A stretch of 64,000 bases of DNA from Epithemia pelagica (Eukaryota > Bacillariophyta > Bacillariophyceae > Surirellales > Surirellaceae): assembly GCA_946965045.2 (NCBI GenBank), contig OX337228.1, positions 5,270,001 through 5,334,000 on the forward strand, given 5' to 3'. Shown in pieces: positions 48,651 through 57,976 of this stretch; positions within the stretch are counted from its first letter, which is position 1; each line of letters begins with the position of its first letter. The translations under genes were made by a program, and so were the position numbers. The notes beneath the pieces are model-generated. The model was not told the DNA's origin. It searched no databases and saw only the letters and a list, made by a program, of their open reading frames with translations.

Positions 48651-49721
48651 TTATTTCGCTTCAGCTGCTTTTCCTTTCTCCTCTTCCTCAGCAATTCCAA
48701 GATTCGCCATACGATCTCGGTTGCTTCCAATCACCTTGCCTATTACAAAATCAATGAAAGGACGCTTCAGTAGGCGCTTGGTGAGATGTACTCCCTCGGG
48801 TAAAATAAGACGATCACGTCGCATAATATCTTGTGCAATGAGGCCAGTGCAATCCAACTCCAGAAAGTCCGGAATGGCAACACCTTCATCGACGACAACC
48901 TCAATCTTTCGTTGAATGGGAATGATAAAGCACTGCGATTTCAAACCTGGACTTAACTCCTGGTTCGCATACTTGACAGGAAGTTTCAAAGGTCTGCCTG
49001 GATAATATCGACAAAAATTGACGCAATACAAAAATTCCTTGAAAGCGTGCCAATTCACATTTTTGGGAACCACCAGGTGCTTGGTTCCTTCTTCGTCATC
49101 GTCATCGCGGAATACAGTGAGATTGTACACACGCGAGTCTTCAAAATTATGATGAAAGCGGACCAGCTCACGTTGCAATATGTTTTCAGGTGTCTTGATC
49201 AATATCCTGGAGGACGGATCGGATGACTGGATGCCCTTCGAAGCATCTCCTCCAAGAAGCATGCCAGGCACTAGTTTGTTCCTCCTCAGCTCTAAACTGG
49301 GGAAGCTCTTTCTTTCGTAAATAGGATCTCGCATATACGTGTGCAAAGGGCGCACGTTCAACGGATAGCTTTTGTCTATTTCCCTTTTCTCTCTTCTCAT
49401 CATTACATGTTGTATTTGTTCTTCCCTTCGATCTTTGAGGATTTTCATCAGTCGAGGATCCAGACCTTCCCATTCTTCGAGTGCCTTTCCTACATAATCT
49501 GGATTGTAAATGTGTGGTAGATTTGTCTTCACGTATTCTGCAAACACTGGATCCGTCTCCATGCGCTCTCGACTACCACCATCAACGTAAAGTCCTGGGT
49601 CTGGAAAGTCATCCCACGATGTTTTTGACAGCATTCGAAGACGGCCGGGGCCTTCCATGGCACCACGGAAAATCCGCTGGAGAGACACATCACAACGAAG
49701 GATACGCGATTTCGAAAGCAT
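48651..49721 (-). CDS. Mitochondrial ribosomal protein bL25-like
   Basis: Single-exon 356 aa (start at 49721, first ATG of the frame). Residues about 140-310 resemble the bL25/TL5 fold: RRNKLVPGMLLGGD, then ENILQRELVRFHHNFEDSRV and, further on, KFPVKYANQELSPGLKSQ-like sequence (here KLPVKYANQE), a loop with EVVVDEGVAIPDFLELDCTG and IAQDIMRRDRLILPEGVHL. These correspond to the N-terminal barrel and the beta domain of the TL5/CTC form. An N-terminal extension of about 130 residues and a basic start fit a mitochondrial ribosomal protein. bL25 binds 5S rRNA in bacteria; mitochondria usually lack 5S rRNA incorporation, so its partner here may differ. Confidence is moderate because sequence identity is low. 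Confidence 0.65.
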   Translation of the reverse strand: MLSKSRILRCDVSLQRIFRGAMEGPGRLRMLSKTSWDDFPDPGLYVDGGSRERMETDPVFAEYVKTNLPHIYNPDYVGKALEEWEGLDPRLMKILKDRREEQIQHVMMRREKREIDKSYPLNVRPLHTYMRDPIYERKSFPSLELRRNKLVPGMLLGGDASKGIQSSDPSSRILIKTPENILQRELVRFHHNFEDSRVYNLTVFRDDDDEEGTKHLVVPKNVNWHAFKEFLYCVNFCRYYPGRPLKLPVKYANQELSPGLKSQCFIIPIQRKIEVVVDEGVAIPDFLELDCTGLIAQDIMRRDRLILPEGVHLTKRLLKRPFIDFVIGKVIGSNRDRMANLGIAEEEEKGKAAEAK

Positions 49722-50016
49722 CACGATCTCCTCAAAACACACTCAGTTGTCCTTTGTTGTTCTGTGACTGTGAGAGTTGTTCTTCTTTTAAACTCTGGGC
49801 TTCTTATATCCGTGTAGTGTCTCTTGGTCTTGGTGTGTACGAGTTGGAAGAGGAGACATCGAAAAAAGAACACATCCCAAAGTCAAAAGATACCGCGAGA
49901 ATCTGTGGTCGGCCGCGGGCGTGCCCTTTCTGTCCGACGTCCGGCAGGTGGTCGCGTTTCCGCTTTCCCCATCATCCATATCACCTACATCCATCACAAA
50001 ATCTCGGTATGTCACC
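49722..50016. promoter_or_regulatory. Short divergent promoter between bL25-like and PTPS-like genes
   Basis: 295 bp separate two divergent ATGs. No defined element was recognised, but the spacing implies a shared or overlapping promoter region. Confidence 0.35.
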
Positions 50017-50880
50017 ATGGCAGAACCCAGCGCAGTTGCCGTACGCAAGAGAGCTCGAGAGAACGATGACGAAAACGGAAGTGCACATGAATTGACCAGT
50101 ATTTCCACATCCTATCCACGAGGAATGACCATGGATGGCGGCTTTAATGTGTACGTCTCGAAGGACACATTCAAGTTTAACGCGGCACATTTTGTGGCAT
50201 TTGAAGGATACCGAGAACGCCTACACGGACACAACTATCGTGTCGGCGTCCGATTGATGGGATGTCACAAGATCAACCCTGATGGATATGTCCTTGACTT
50301 TGGTGATGTCAAGGACGCCACTCGCAAAATATGCAAGCGTTTGAACGATCATTTTATATGTCCGATACACTCGAACGTACTACGAATAACAGAAGACGAA
50401 AAGGCACAACAAATATCCATAGACTGTGAAGATGGGACGTACTTTTCATTCCCATCGGATGATGTTGTTAAATTGCCCATCGTACATGCCTCCAGCGAAG
50501 AGCTGGCTGTCTATCTATGGTCCGAAATATTGACACTGTTGAAATCGTCCCATCTCATGAAACGAGGCATACATACGATGGAAATCAGCGTAGCGGAGGC
50601 TCCAGGTCAAGAAGCACAGTTTCGGTGGCCAATTCCGAAAGGTGGAGATGACCCGGCACTTGATGTGCGAAAATTTGTGGCTCAAGGAACGATTGTACCA
50701 ATCCCCTGTCGACCAGAGGCATCAAAAAGGACCCCACCTGCGAAATGTTGTCCAGATTGCGGTGACTCAAAGGCATCTTTCTCAAAGCAGTTGGAGAATC
50801 TGGCAAAGGCAATGAACGACAAAGGAATGGTGAATGAAACTGTATCAAAAGATGATCTAGAAGCCCTTTTGAACGCATAG
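50017..50880 (+). CDS. 6-pyruvoyl-tetrahydropterin synthase family protein, PTPS-III-like
   Basis: Single-exon 287 aa. The T-fold core starts with FKFNAAHFVAFEGYRERLHG, followed by HNYRVGV; the first His and the two of HGH are the zinc ligands. YVLDFGDVKDATRKICKRLN and a DHFICP loop, ITEDEKA, SSEELAVYLWSEIL and IHTMEISVAEAPGQEAQF follow in family order. The Cys that precedes HGH in QueD and classic PTPS is not seen; the loop reads YRERL, with Glu, as in PTPS-III enzymes. PTPS-III provides 6-hydroxymethyl-dihydropterin in folate synthesis in Plasmodium and some bacteria. There is an N-terminal extension of about 50 residues and a C-terminal part with CCPDCGDS. No plastid or mitochondrial signal is evident. 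Confidence 0.85.
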   Translation: MAEPSAVAVRKRARENDDENGSAHELTSISTSYPRGMTMDGGFNVYVSKDTFKFNAAHFVAFEGYRERLHGHNYRVGVRLMGCHKINPDGYVLDFGDVKDATRKICKRLNDHFICPIHSNVLRITEDEKAQQISIDCEDGTYFSFPSDDVVKLPIVHASSEELAVYLWSEILTLLKSSHLMKRGIHTMEISVAEAPGQEAQFRWPIPKGGDDPALDVRKFVAQGTIVPIPCRPEASKRTPPAKCCPDCGDSKASFSKQLENLAKAMNDKGMVNETVSKDDLEALLNA

Positions 50881-51063
50881 ATTACCTAGAGGTAGTCTTT
50901 CTTGCATAACGACGCGTAGCTCAAAATCTAAGAAGTGACAAGGCAACGAAATAGACAGTTGAACTAGACATTTTGATGGTTTAACTCTAGAGAATAAATC
51001 AATCCAAACATTTTCGAGGTTGTGCGCGCTGGAACAAATGGAGAAGAGGAGCGTCTGCACGGC

Positions 51064-52129
51064 TTAAGATGTCTTGGCCTTAGGAGCGGGCTTCTTACTG
51101 GTAAGGGAGTACGCAAAAGTTCCTCCAATCGCAATGGCGGATCCCAGAACCGTGTTGCGTTCCATGGCTTCTTGGAAAACAATCGAAGAAACGACAATGA
51201 TGATCACACGCTTCGCAGTGTTCAAGACAGAAGAAGTAACAGCACCGACAGAGGCCGTGAAGGCGAAGGCGAACTCGTTGTAGATGTAGTAGCAGAATCC
51301 AGACAAGATGATGTTTTGAAGAAGAGGCTGAAGACCATGCTTGTCAACGGCAGCAGTCCATTCATCGTTCAAAGTAGGAAGTTCGTTGATAACCACAAAA
51401 GGGACAGTGCAGAAGAACGAAATAATGTTCATGACAGCGTAGACGTTGGCAGCGTCCATGTTCTTGGTCGCGTCTCCCTTGAGTGCCTTGGTAACAGAAG
51501 ATCCGAATTTTCCCTTGAGGGCGGCAGCGGCATTGGCCATCGAAGCGTACATGAAAGCTTCAACATTGATTTCAACACCCTTTCCTTCTTTGACACAGGC
51601 GAGACCCACTCCACCAACAATAGGAATAAGCATCATGTAAGCCAACATGGGCTTGATATCAGCCGGTGGAATGATGACACCTACGACGGCGGCGAAAGCT
51701 GGCTCACAGGCCTTCACAATCTGTTGGAAGGAAACAGCACCCACAGCAGCGGCCAACACGGAACCGCAATGAGCCAAGCATGCAAACAATCCAATAGGGA
51801 TACAAGAGGCAATGTCGCCACCGGTCAAATTTGGCATTTTGCGGATACCTGTACCCCAGAGAAACAAACTAATGGCAATTCCCACCACCAATTGAGCCGA
51901 GGCCACAAACCAGTGTGCATGAACCATATTGGATGCTTTCTTGTTGTAGATGTTGTAGAAGGTGTTACCCGCATACCAGGCAACAACCAACATCACCTAT
52001 GAGCGCATCAGCAACGATGGAGCAAAAAGAAAATCGGAGTGCCGTGAGTCCACTGGATCACCTGTCACTGCACTCTCTTCTCCATGGACTTACCAACTTG
52101 GCGGTGGACGCTTCTTTTGCTGGAGCCAT
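51064..52129 (-). CDS. Triose-phosphate/phosphoenolpyruvate-type translocator (TPT family)
   Basis: Two exons (52094-52129 and 51064-51996) with a 97-bp intron after codon 12 give 322 aa. The sequence WYAGNTFYNIYNKKASN, SFQQIVKACEPAFAAVVGVI, YMMLIPIVGGVGLACVKEG and YYIYNEFAFAFTASVGAVTS, and the last SSVLNTAKRVIIIVVSSIVF, are hallmark stretches of plastid sugar-phosphate/phosphate translocators with about ten membrane helices. Lys and Arg residues at the ends of helices fit phosphate binding. The protein begins MAPAKEASTAKL with no signal peptide. In diatoms the outermost plastid membrane translocator is of this type, while inner ones carry presequences; this location is inferred. A C-terminal Lys-rich tail (SKKPAPKAKTS) follows the last helix. 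Confidence 0.92.
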
Positions 52130-52739
52130 GGTTTGTCTTTGTCTTCAGTTGTCTCAATCAAATCAAATCGATTTAGAGATCAGTTGCGTCTGGATCGTCG
52201 CAATGCGATGAGTGTGAGAGTGTGACACGGCGCTAACCAAGCAAACGTGGACACGCACGTGGTTTTGTCAGTCGCATTTCGAATCTTCCACTCGGAAGTT
52301 CACCATGGCTATTGAGACTTGAGACTGGGTAGGTCTACCTAGCCGCCCCAACAACCATCGCTCATACTCCTAGGAGTAGGTAGGAGTACGAGTATTTCTA
52401 TTTCATACTCTAAGAGTAGACTGAAACTGAAATGGATCTCTTTTTATAATGCAATGTATTGCGTATAATCACACTTGAATGTGATCGTCAACGGATCCTT
52501 AATCAAAAGCCAGCTGTATAGTTTGTCGATTGAAAGAATGATATGTTACTACTAGGAGTATGTTCTTGTAAAGGGTACATAGCAACATTGTTTCCCATCA
52601 AATGATGGGAATGGGAATGGTGAACTCAAGAAAGACCAACGTGTCCAGTCATCTACAACGGGACCATAGAAACATGTGCCTGTCCAATTTTGAGGATTCA
52701 TGATGGGATGAGGACAAGAAGTAAAATGATAAAACTTCT
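52130..52739. other. Intergenic region with AGGAGTA palindromic patch
   Basis: About 610 bp. At 52365-52425 words such as CTCCTAGGAGTAGGTAGGAG form a strong palindrome followed by CATACTCTAAGAGTA, the same sequence style as other dispersed patches in this window. No gene is recognisable. Confidence 0.45.
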
Positions 52740-53190
52740 TCACTCTTCTTCGTCCACGGACCCCAAGAACGGATTTTCGATTTCTTCCATTCCATCATTT
52801 GGTGCCACAAGAGATACTTGCGTCCCTCGGATTACGACAAGCCCGAGTTTCCGTGTTTTATCTGTTATTACATATGAGTTTTCTGGATCTTTATGGGGAC
52901 AACAGATTTCAAATCGATTAGGAGAATGTTGCGGAAAGCAGCGGTTTTCTCACCTGATACGAGCCGTGAGGAAACTTACCACGTAGAAACTCATCACAAT
53001 CATCCAAGACTAGGTTTACCAGGTCGTCGTAACCCCGTAGGATACCTTTCAGTTCTCTGCCCCCAAGGCATTTTACGCGGACTTCAGATTCCAGTAGCTT
53101 CGACAGTTCTAAGATTGATTCCTTTTTAGATGGCAAGACTGATCGGCCTTGCTGCTGCGTATTTCCTTCACTCGAAGTTGGTTGGCTCAT
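52740..53190 (-). CDS. LSM7: U6 snRNA-associated Sm-like protein LSm7
   Basis: Two exons (52980-53190, 52740-52888) give 119 aa. The Sm1 motif is VRVKCLGGRELKGILRGYDDLVN followed by LVLDDCDEFLR; the second exon starts with DPENSYVITDKTRKLGLVVI and contains the Sm2 motif VIRGTQV, which is the expected IRG. The NPF and acidic C-terminus (GSVDEEE) also suit LSm7. It is one of the seven proteins of the Lsm2-8 ring on U6 snRNA in the spliceosome and the Lsm1-7 ring in mRNA decay. The 91-bp intron between the two Sm motifs has GTAAGT and AAAG ends. Confidence 0.92.
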
Positions 53191-53573
53191 TCTAAGAGAT
53201 CTGTTGTCAATCCATTCATCAGTTGACTGCGATTGTATAATGCTGTTTGCGGAAAAAATATTATTGGGGTGCGGTGTTGTTGTTCTTCAAGTAATTGGGG
53301 GGGGGAGTACCCCTTATGCAATCTTACGTGCTACCCTTACCCCAGCCATTGTTGCACTGGTTGGATGGTAGAGTTCTCATCTACTCCTAGGTCGAGTCCT
53401 TATAGGAGTAGACAATCTATTTGAGCTCTAAAAGTCAGAGTTTTCCACTCTAACTGCTTTGAATGAGTTTGAGGTCCCACTAGTTCTTGAAACAAAAATC
53501 TCCGATTACCAAAACATCTAGAAGGCTGAACGAGCACTTCATGACCAAAACATCTAGAAGGCGGAACCAGCAT
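53191..53573. other. Intergenic region with a two-copy tandem repeat
   Basis: About 380 bp. Two imperfect copies of CCAAAACATCTAGAAGGC plus about 15 bp lie at 53508-53575, a G9 run at about 53299-53307, and CTACTCCTAGG paired with ATAGGAGTAG at 53381-53411. No gene is seen. Confidence 0.45.
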
Positions 53574-53807
53574 CTAAACTTCGACTACTGCTGTGATCGT
53601 CATTTTCAAGAAGTTGATGCCGGTGACGGCAACCGCGCTAGATCGCGAGGATACACTGCCTTCGCTGTCTGAGTAATCCGCGTCCGTTGAATTCCCATTT
53701 GTTTTCCCTCTTGAAAAATATCTCCCAATAGATGATGCAAACCCCATGGACTTTCGATTCTTACCGTTATTTGATGGTGCTCCAGCTCCCTCCATAGCTT
53801 CTTCCTC
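53574..53807 (-). other. Same-frame extension after the stop of the basic disordered protein
   Basis: In phase with the upstream frame and separated from it only by TAA. It reads EEEAMEGAGAPSNNGKNRKS and continues with YFSRGKTNGNSTDADYSDSE and SVSSRSSAVAVTG. The style is like that of the main protein, so it may be a former C-terminus cut by a new stop, or a readthrough product. An independent ATG at 53795 would also allow a separate 73-codon frame. Confidence 0.4.
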
Positions 53808-55490
53808 TTATTCGTTTGTTGCGTCTTCCGTCTGGTCGTCCTGCATATTATTTGTATTGGACATGGTGGGGGGAAGGTTGCCGAGAGCTCCACTCTTATC
53901 CGGTGATTGAGGAAAACTGTCGTCCTCAAGCGAAAGCAGATCGATAAGATTCCTTGATGATGGTGCTTGCAAAGGATCGGATTTTGAGCGTGGTGGCGAC
54001 CGGGAGTTCATGGGATAGTTACTACCTTCGTTTTCGCTGTCGCTGACGACCGTGGAGGTCTTTTTCCGAGACGCGGAACGTTTCGGCTTCTTGGATTTTA
54101 TCTTTTTCGACTTTGGTTTGCTAGACGCTATTGTCCCATCCTTTTCCGCCTCATCCGGAAGTTTGGATTTTGACTTTTTCTTTCCTTTCCGTTTTGACGA
54201 CGATGATTTCTTAGATGTCTGTTTCGAGACAGGAGGTGGCCAGCTGCTATGTGGATTGTGATAAGGACTGACCGGAAGAGGCGGTGATGGTTCTTTGTCT
54301 GCATCAAAAAAGTGTGTATAGTTCTGGGCATCCTCCACGAGCATCGTATCCCTCAAAGAGAGTTTTTTCCGTTCTTTCTTGCTACTTGATGAATTGTCCT
54401 GGTTCCGTACTTTCTCATCTGGTCGCGGGACATCGTTGTTTTGGTTTCCAGCAGCCTCATCCTCCAGAAAGTCAAAAATTGGTTGATTGGGTGGGCGATG
54501 CTGTTGCGCCTCGGACATAGGGTCTTTTATCTCAGATATGCTGAAAAAGGAATGTGATCCATCAGCATTGTTCACTTCGCATTCCGATCCCGAATTGTAA
54601 ACTTGTTTCACTGTAAAAACATTTCCAGACATAGAAGTTGGATCAAATTGTAACACTGTACCAGCATCCTCATCCTTATTGGCATCGGTCGACATTATAC
54701 CAATATTGCCTAAGGAGGTCGTTCCTAGTTCTGACTGAGAGTATTCCACTGAATAGGACGACGAAGACTCACTTGCTTCGTGATCGCCATTTGAAAGGAA
54801 CCTCTTGCTTGGCTGCCTCAGCATCATTCTAGCGTCCCTGTGGGCAGTTTCATGGGCTGCTTCTCCATTGTCAGCATTAGTTTGGGGTAAAGATGAAGGC
54901 TGGTTTTCAGAGGCGGCATTGCTCCCTTTCTTGACTTCTTTGTCTTTTTTCATGCGGTCCTGAGTGATCTCTCTTAATTTTTGACGTTCGGCTTTTCGCT
55001 TCTTTTTATCAATTGTTGCTATTGTCGCTTCATCTTCAGCGTCGGTTCCTGATCGACAGTCCCTTTGCGAATCACGAGAGCGACCACGTCGACCAGCCTT
55101 CTTGGATTCCACTCGGGTAGCTGGTTCTTCAGACAAAAAATTCTTCAGCTCATTCGCTGACTGATTCATGGCCTTTGTTCTGGATTTACTTCTTCTTTTA
55201 CTAGCTGGCTTTCGACTATCTCGACTAGTTCGCCTACTCCGACTGTGCGTTGATCCGCGCAGAGATAACGATCTTGATCTTCTAGACTTGTGCGAAGAAT
55301 GTCTTCGTTCTTTCCCAGGACGACCTCTAGTAGAATCCTTTAGTTGCAGTTCCTTGTCATGTTCGAGTGATCGACTAGTTGCTTCTACTCCGTAGCCAAG
55401 GTCGGACTCACTGGTGACCATCATCGTCGCGTGTGATTTTGTGGTCAAACCATCTCTACCGATTACCGATTGTCTTCGAGTTCGCCACAT
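53808..55490 (-). CDS. Basic/acidic disordered protein with SR-like and KKxK-rich segments
   Basis: Single-exon 560 aa from an ATG at 55490. Residues 60-110 are rich in Arg-Ser (SHKSRRSRSLSLRGSTHSRS), residues 150-190 in Lys/Arg, and residues 450-490 in Lys/Ser (KKSSSSKRKGKKKSKSK, then PKRSASRKK). Between them are stretches with VYNSGSECEVNNADGSHSFF and RDTMLVEDAQNYTHFFD, the only parts that look ordered. Composition suggests a nuclear protein, perhaps in RNA processing, but I recognise no domain. The stop TAA at 53808-53810 is followed in the same frame by a further 78 codons (EEEAMEGAGAPSN onwards) to a stop at 53574. Confidence 0.7.
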   Translation of the reverse strand: MWRTRRQSVIGRDGLTTKSHATMMVTSESDLGYGVEATSRSLEHDKELQLKDSTRGRPGKERRHSSHKSRRSRSLSLRGSTHSRSRRTSRDSRKPASKRRSKSRTKAMNQSANELKNFLSEEPATRVESKKAGRRGRSRDSQRDCRSGTDAEDEATIATIDKKKRKAERQKLREITQDRMKKDKEVKKGSNAASENQPSSLPQTNADNGEAAHETAHRDARMMLRQPSKRFLSNGDHEASESSSSYSVEYSQSELGTTSLGNIGIMSTDANKDEDAGTVLQFDPTSMSGNVFTVKQVYNSGSECEVNNADGSHSFFSISEIKDPMSEAQQHRPPNQPIFDFLEDEAAGNQNNDVPRPDEKVRNQDNSSSSKKERKKLSLRDTMLVEDAQNYTHFFDADKEPSPPLPVSPYHNPHSSWPPPVSKQTSKKSSSSKRKGKKKSKSKLPDEAEKDGTIASSKPKSKKIKSKKPKRSASRKKTSTVVSDSENEGSNYPMNSRSPPRSKSDPLQAPSSRNLIDLLSLEDDSFPQSPDKSGALGNLPPTMSNTNNMQDDQTEDATNE

Positions 55491-55650
55491 AGAGGGTACG
55501 AGTACTCGTACGGTAATCGTATACTCCCTGGAATTATGTACTCATATTTATTATGGGACTAGGAGTACTCGTACTCCTACCACTTACGAGTAGTGACTGA
55601 CTATGAGTACTCGTATCGACTATCGAAGTCTATTGGGAATTAATACTCGT

Positions 55651-55697
55651 ACTCGTACGAGCTCCACCGCACTGAAATTGCACAGCCAGTAGCCCGT
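55651..55697 (+). repeat. 47-bp inverted repeat, left copy
   Basis: Starts ACTCGTACGAGCTCC and ends CCAGTAGCCCGT; identical to the reverse complement of 57175-57221. Confidence 0.85.
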
Positions 55698-56279
55698 CCT
55701 TTTGGGGTCCCCACTGTTTTTCCTATAGTGATTCTAGCTTCGTAGGAAGACCACTACGGTCATTTTGCACTGCATATCACCACCATGGCACACTCAAGCC
55801 GGTGTGCACCTCCAACGAAAGGTGCTAGTACTCCTCCGACCATCCAGGATGCCTCAGAATCAAGTGTACCGTGAGGGAATGGACGGGCGGCGATGAACTC
55901 TCGATAGCTGTGGAGCTACGGCAAGATTTAGAAGACCTTCCATTTTTGGGTTGGAAGGAAGCAACGAGAGGATACAGATTGGAGCCGGATAATGATGGAA
56001 TGAACCAAGATTGCAAGGAGGGACGACAATGGTAGCTCCGAAATGGATGGATGAGGCGTAGGAGAGCGGCGTCAAGGACACACGGCAATCTACTGGATGA
56101 TTCCGAAGCACAAACATGACGAGAATGTCGGCAACAGCATCGAAGGAAGTGACAATCAGAAGACGACGCTAATGGAGACAATGAATGCAGCAATTCACTT
56201 ATCGTCCGTCCGCATCCAACAATCACCTTCTTGGCTTAGCGTGGTCTGAACACAGCAAATGAAAGCCTCGTCGGGTTGG

Positions 56280-56830
56280 TCCAAACGCTCCGAGGCAACA
56301 ACAACAATCGCGACAACAGCAAACAAGGAAGCAACAATACAAGATCACTATGCTTGACAGAATGCAAATTGAAATGGATTCTGATGGCTGGAAGCCTTCG
56401 GCATAGATCAGCAATGCATGGCAGAGTGTTTTCAGCAAACACGGCGATCACACGGATCGCAATCAACAACAAAACAACAACCGAGTTCCGAATAACAAGC
56501 AACATGGATGCAACATGCAACAACTCCCCAAAGTCCTCCTACGAGTCCTCTCTTGAACGCGCATCACCCTGCGACAGCGACAGCGACAACAAGGGGTGAC
56601 AACGATAGCAAGTGCTGACAACGATAAATCAAGCGGCAAACGCAACAATCCACGATCAACCCCTCGTATCTCCCAAACGAATCATCTCCAAATCGGCAAC
56701 AAGCGACGACAATGACAAGCGGCGACAATGGCAACCACAATAAGTGGCGACAAGCACAACGACAGCCAGCGGTGACAACCCAAAGCTCGCTGCGGCCGAA
56801 CGAAACATGAAACAACAATCAACCCATCAG
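56280..56830 (+). repeat. Degenerate GACAAC-type simple repeat tract
   Basis: Dispersed GCGACAA, GACAACAA and AACAACAA words on the plus strand with strong strand asymmetry (A and C over T and G) and stop codons in all frames. It looks like an eroded minisatellite. Confidence 0.5.
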
Positions 56831-57174
56831 GCAAAAGAGAGGATGGATGAACAAGCATGGATGAACATGGATGGATGAACGATAGCCTGCGACACATACA
56901 AATCTAACTACCGGTAGACAGTCTCTGTTAGTACCAGTTCATACTCGTAGAGGAGGCGGGTTGATTGTTGTGCTAGCGCCTCCTCACCATGGTGTGAGTG
57001 GTGAGCATGTTGTTAATCGGTCATTGTCCACCACATGGGTAAGGTTACTCGTACAAGTGTGAGTCGGCATGTGAAGGAGGAAGGAGGGGCAATTAATTTT
57101 ACTCTATGAAAATGTATGGTGTATTATATATCTCGTTGGGCCTGAAGTTCCACCGAGAAGCGGAAATGTGAAGC

Positions 57175-57221
57175 ACGGGCTACTGGCTGTGCAATTTCAG
57201 TGCGGTGGAGCTCGTACGAGT
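57175..57221 (-). repeat. 47-bp inverted repeat, right copy
   Basis: Starts ACGGGCTACTGG and ends GCTCGTACGAGT. Confidence 0.85.
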
Positions 57222-57976
57222 AACGAGTACTCGTATTCAGCAGGAACCTGTGTGAGTGTTTGGTACTCGCAAGTACTCCTACTACTAGATAGGGCGTAAG
57301 GCCCAAGCAACTACAACTACCCTCGACCTTATTAGCATCCTACGAGTACAAGCTGAGTTCAGACAGAATGTTCCTGACGTAGCGCTCCAGTAGGAAATCT
57401 ACGTAATCCGCGCGAGCCATCCCCTTAATATAGCCCTTCTATTTATGCCTCTACCGTTCTACCAAAAATTGACCATGGTGAACGGTCCTTTTGACCGATC
57501 TCTTGCCAAATAGGAGACGGCTCCATGATCCCATGCTCTGAACCTCTTCTCCATTCATGGGTTGAGCATGGAGAACGATGTCGGCGCTGCATTCGTTTTG
57601 TAGGTGTCGTTTTATCTAGTTGAAGGTGGTCGCCGCGCGATTTACTACGGCGACTCACGGCAAAACTTGGTGCAACCAATGCACCTCTATTGTAGAATCG
57701 AATGATAGAAGATAGAACAAAGACTATGAACACTTGTAGCGTTGTTCACGTCAAAAATTGATATTCTTCTCGTTAGATATATGGAACTTAGACTAGAAGT
57801 TGCGCCGTTCACAACAAAGATTGATGTTCTTTTCTTTGTTGTGACTCACACAGCCGTACCTGAACGCAATGTATTGTACGGTAAACGTAACACAACTATA
57901 GAATTAGATCGTATTCATAGAGAATGAAGATCCTACTCAAATGATAATCATAAAACGCTGCTACATTGTTCACTAT

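Larger units (their letters stand above)
55651..57221. mobile_element. Candidate non-autonomous element bounded by a perfect 47-bp inverted repeat
   Basis: The 47 bp at 55651-55697, beginning ACTCGTACGAGCTCCACCGC, recur exactly and inverted at 57175-57221. Outside them TACTCGT flanks continue the symmetry with a one-base difference. The 1.57-kb body has no transposase. It has a Cys-poor open stretch at 55829-56032 on the plus strand and a GACAAC-rich tract. Perfect ends suggest recent movement or conversion, but no clean target duplication was found. It could be a non-autonomous transposon; the assignment to a superfamily is open. Confidence 0.5.
55491..57976. other. 2.5-kb gene-poor, repeat-rich interval
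   Basis: Starts and ends in clusters of GAGTACTCGTA/TACGAGTACTC words, holds a 1.57-kb segment with long inverted ends, and a degenerate CGACAAC/GACAACAA-rich stretch at about 56280-56830. From 57725 to 57830 a near-duplicated phrase (GTTCACGTCAAAAATTGATATTCTT and a diverged copy) recurs. No convincing gene is present. Confidence 0.5.

Noticed and set aside
55825-56226. 133-codon minus-strand frame with many Ser and Cys
   Set aside because: Lies inside the inverted-repeat segment, with no family pattern; the plus strand reads more protein-like over part of it.
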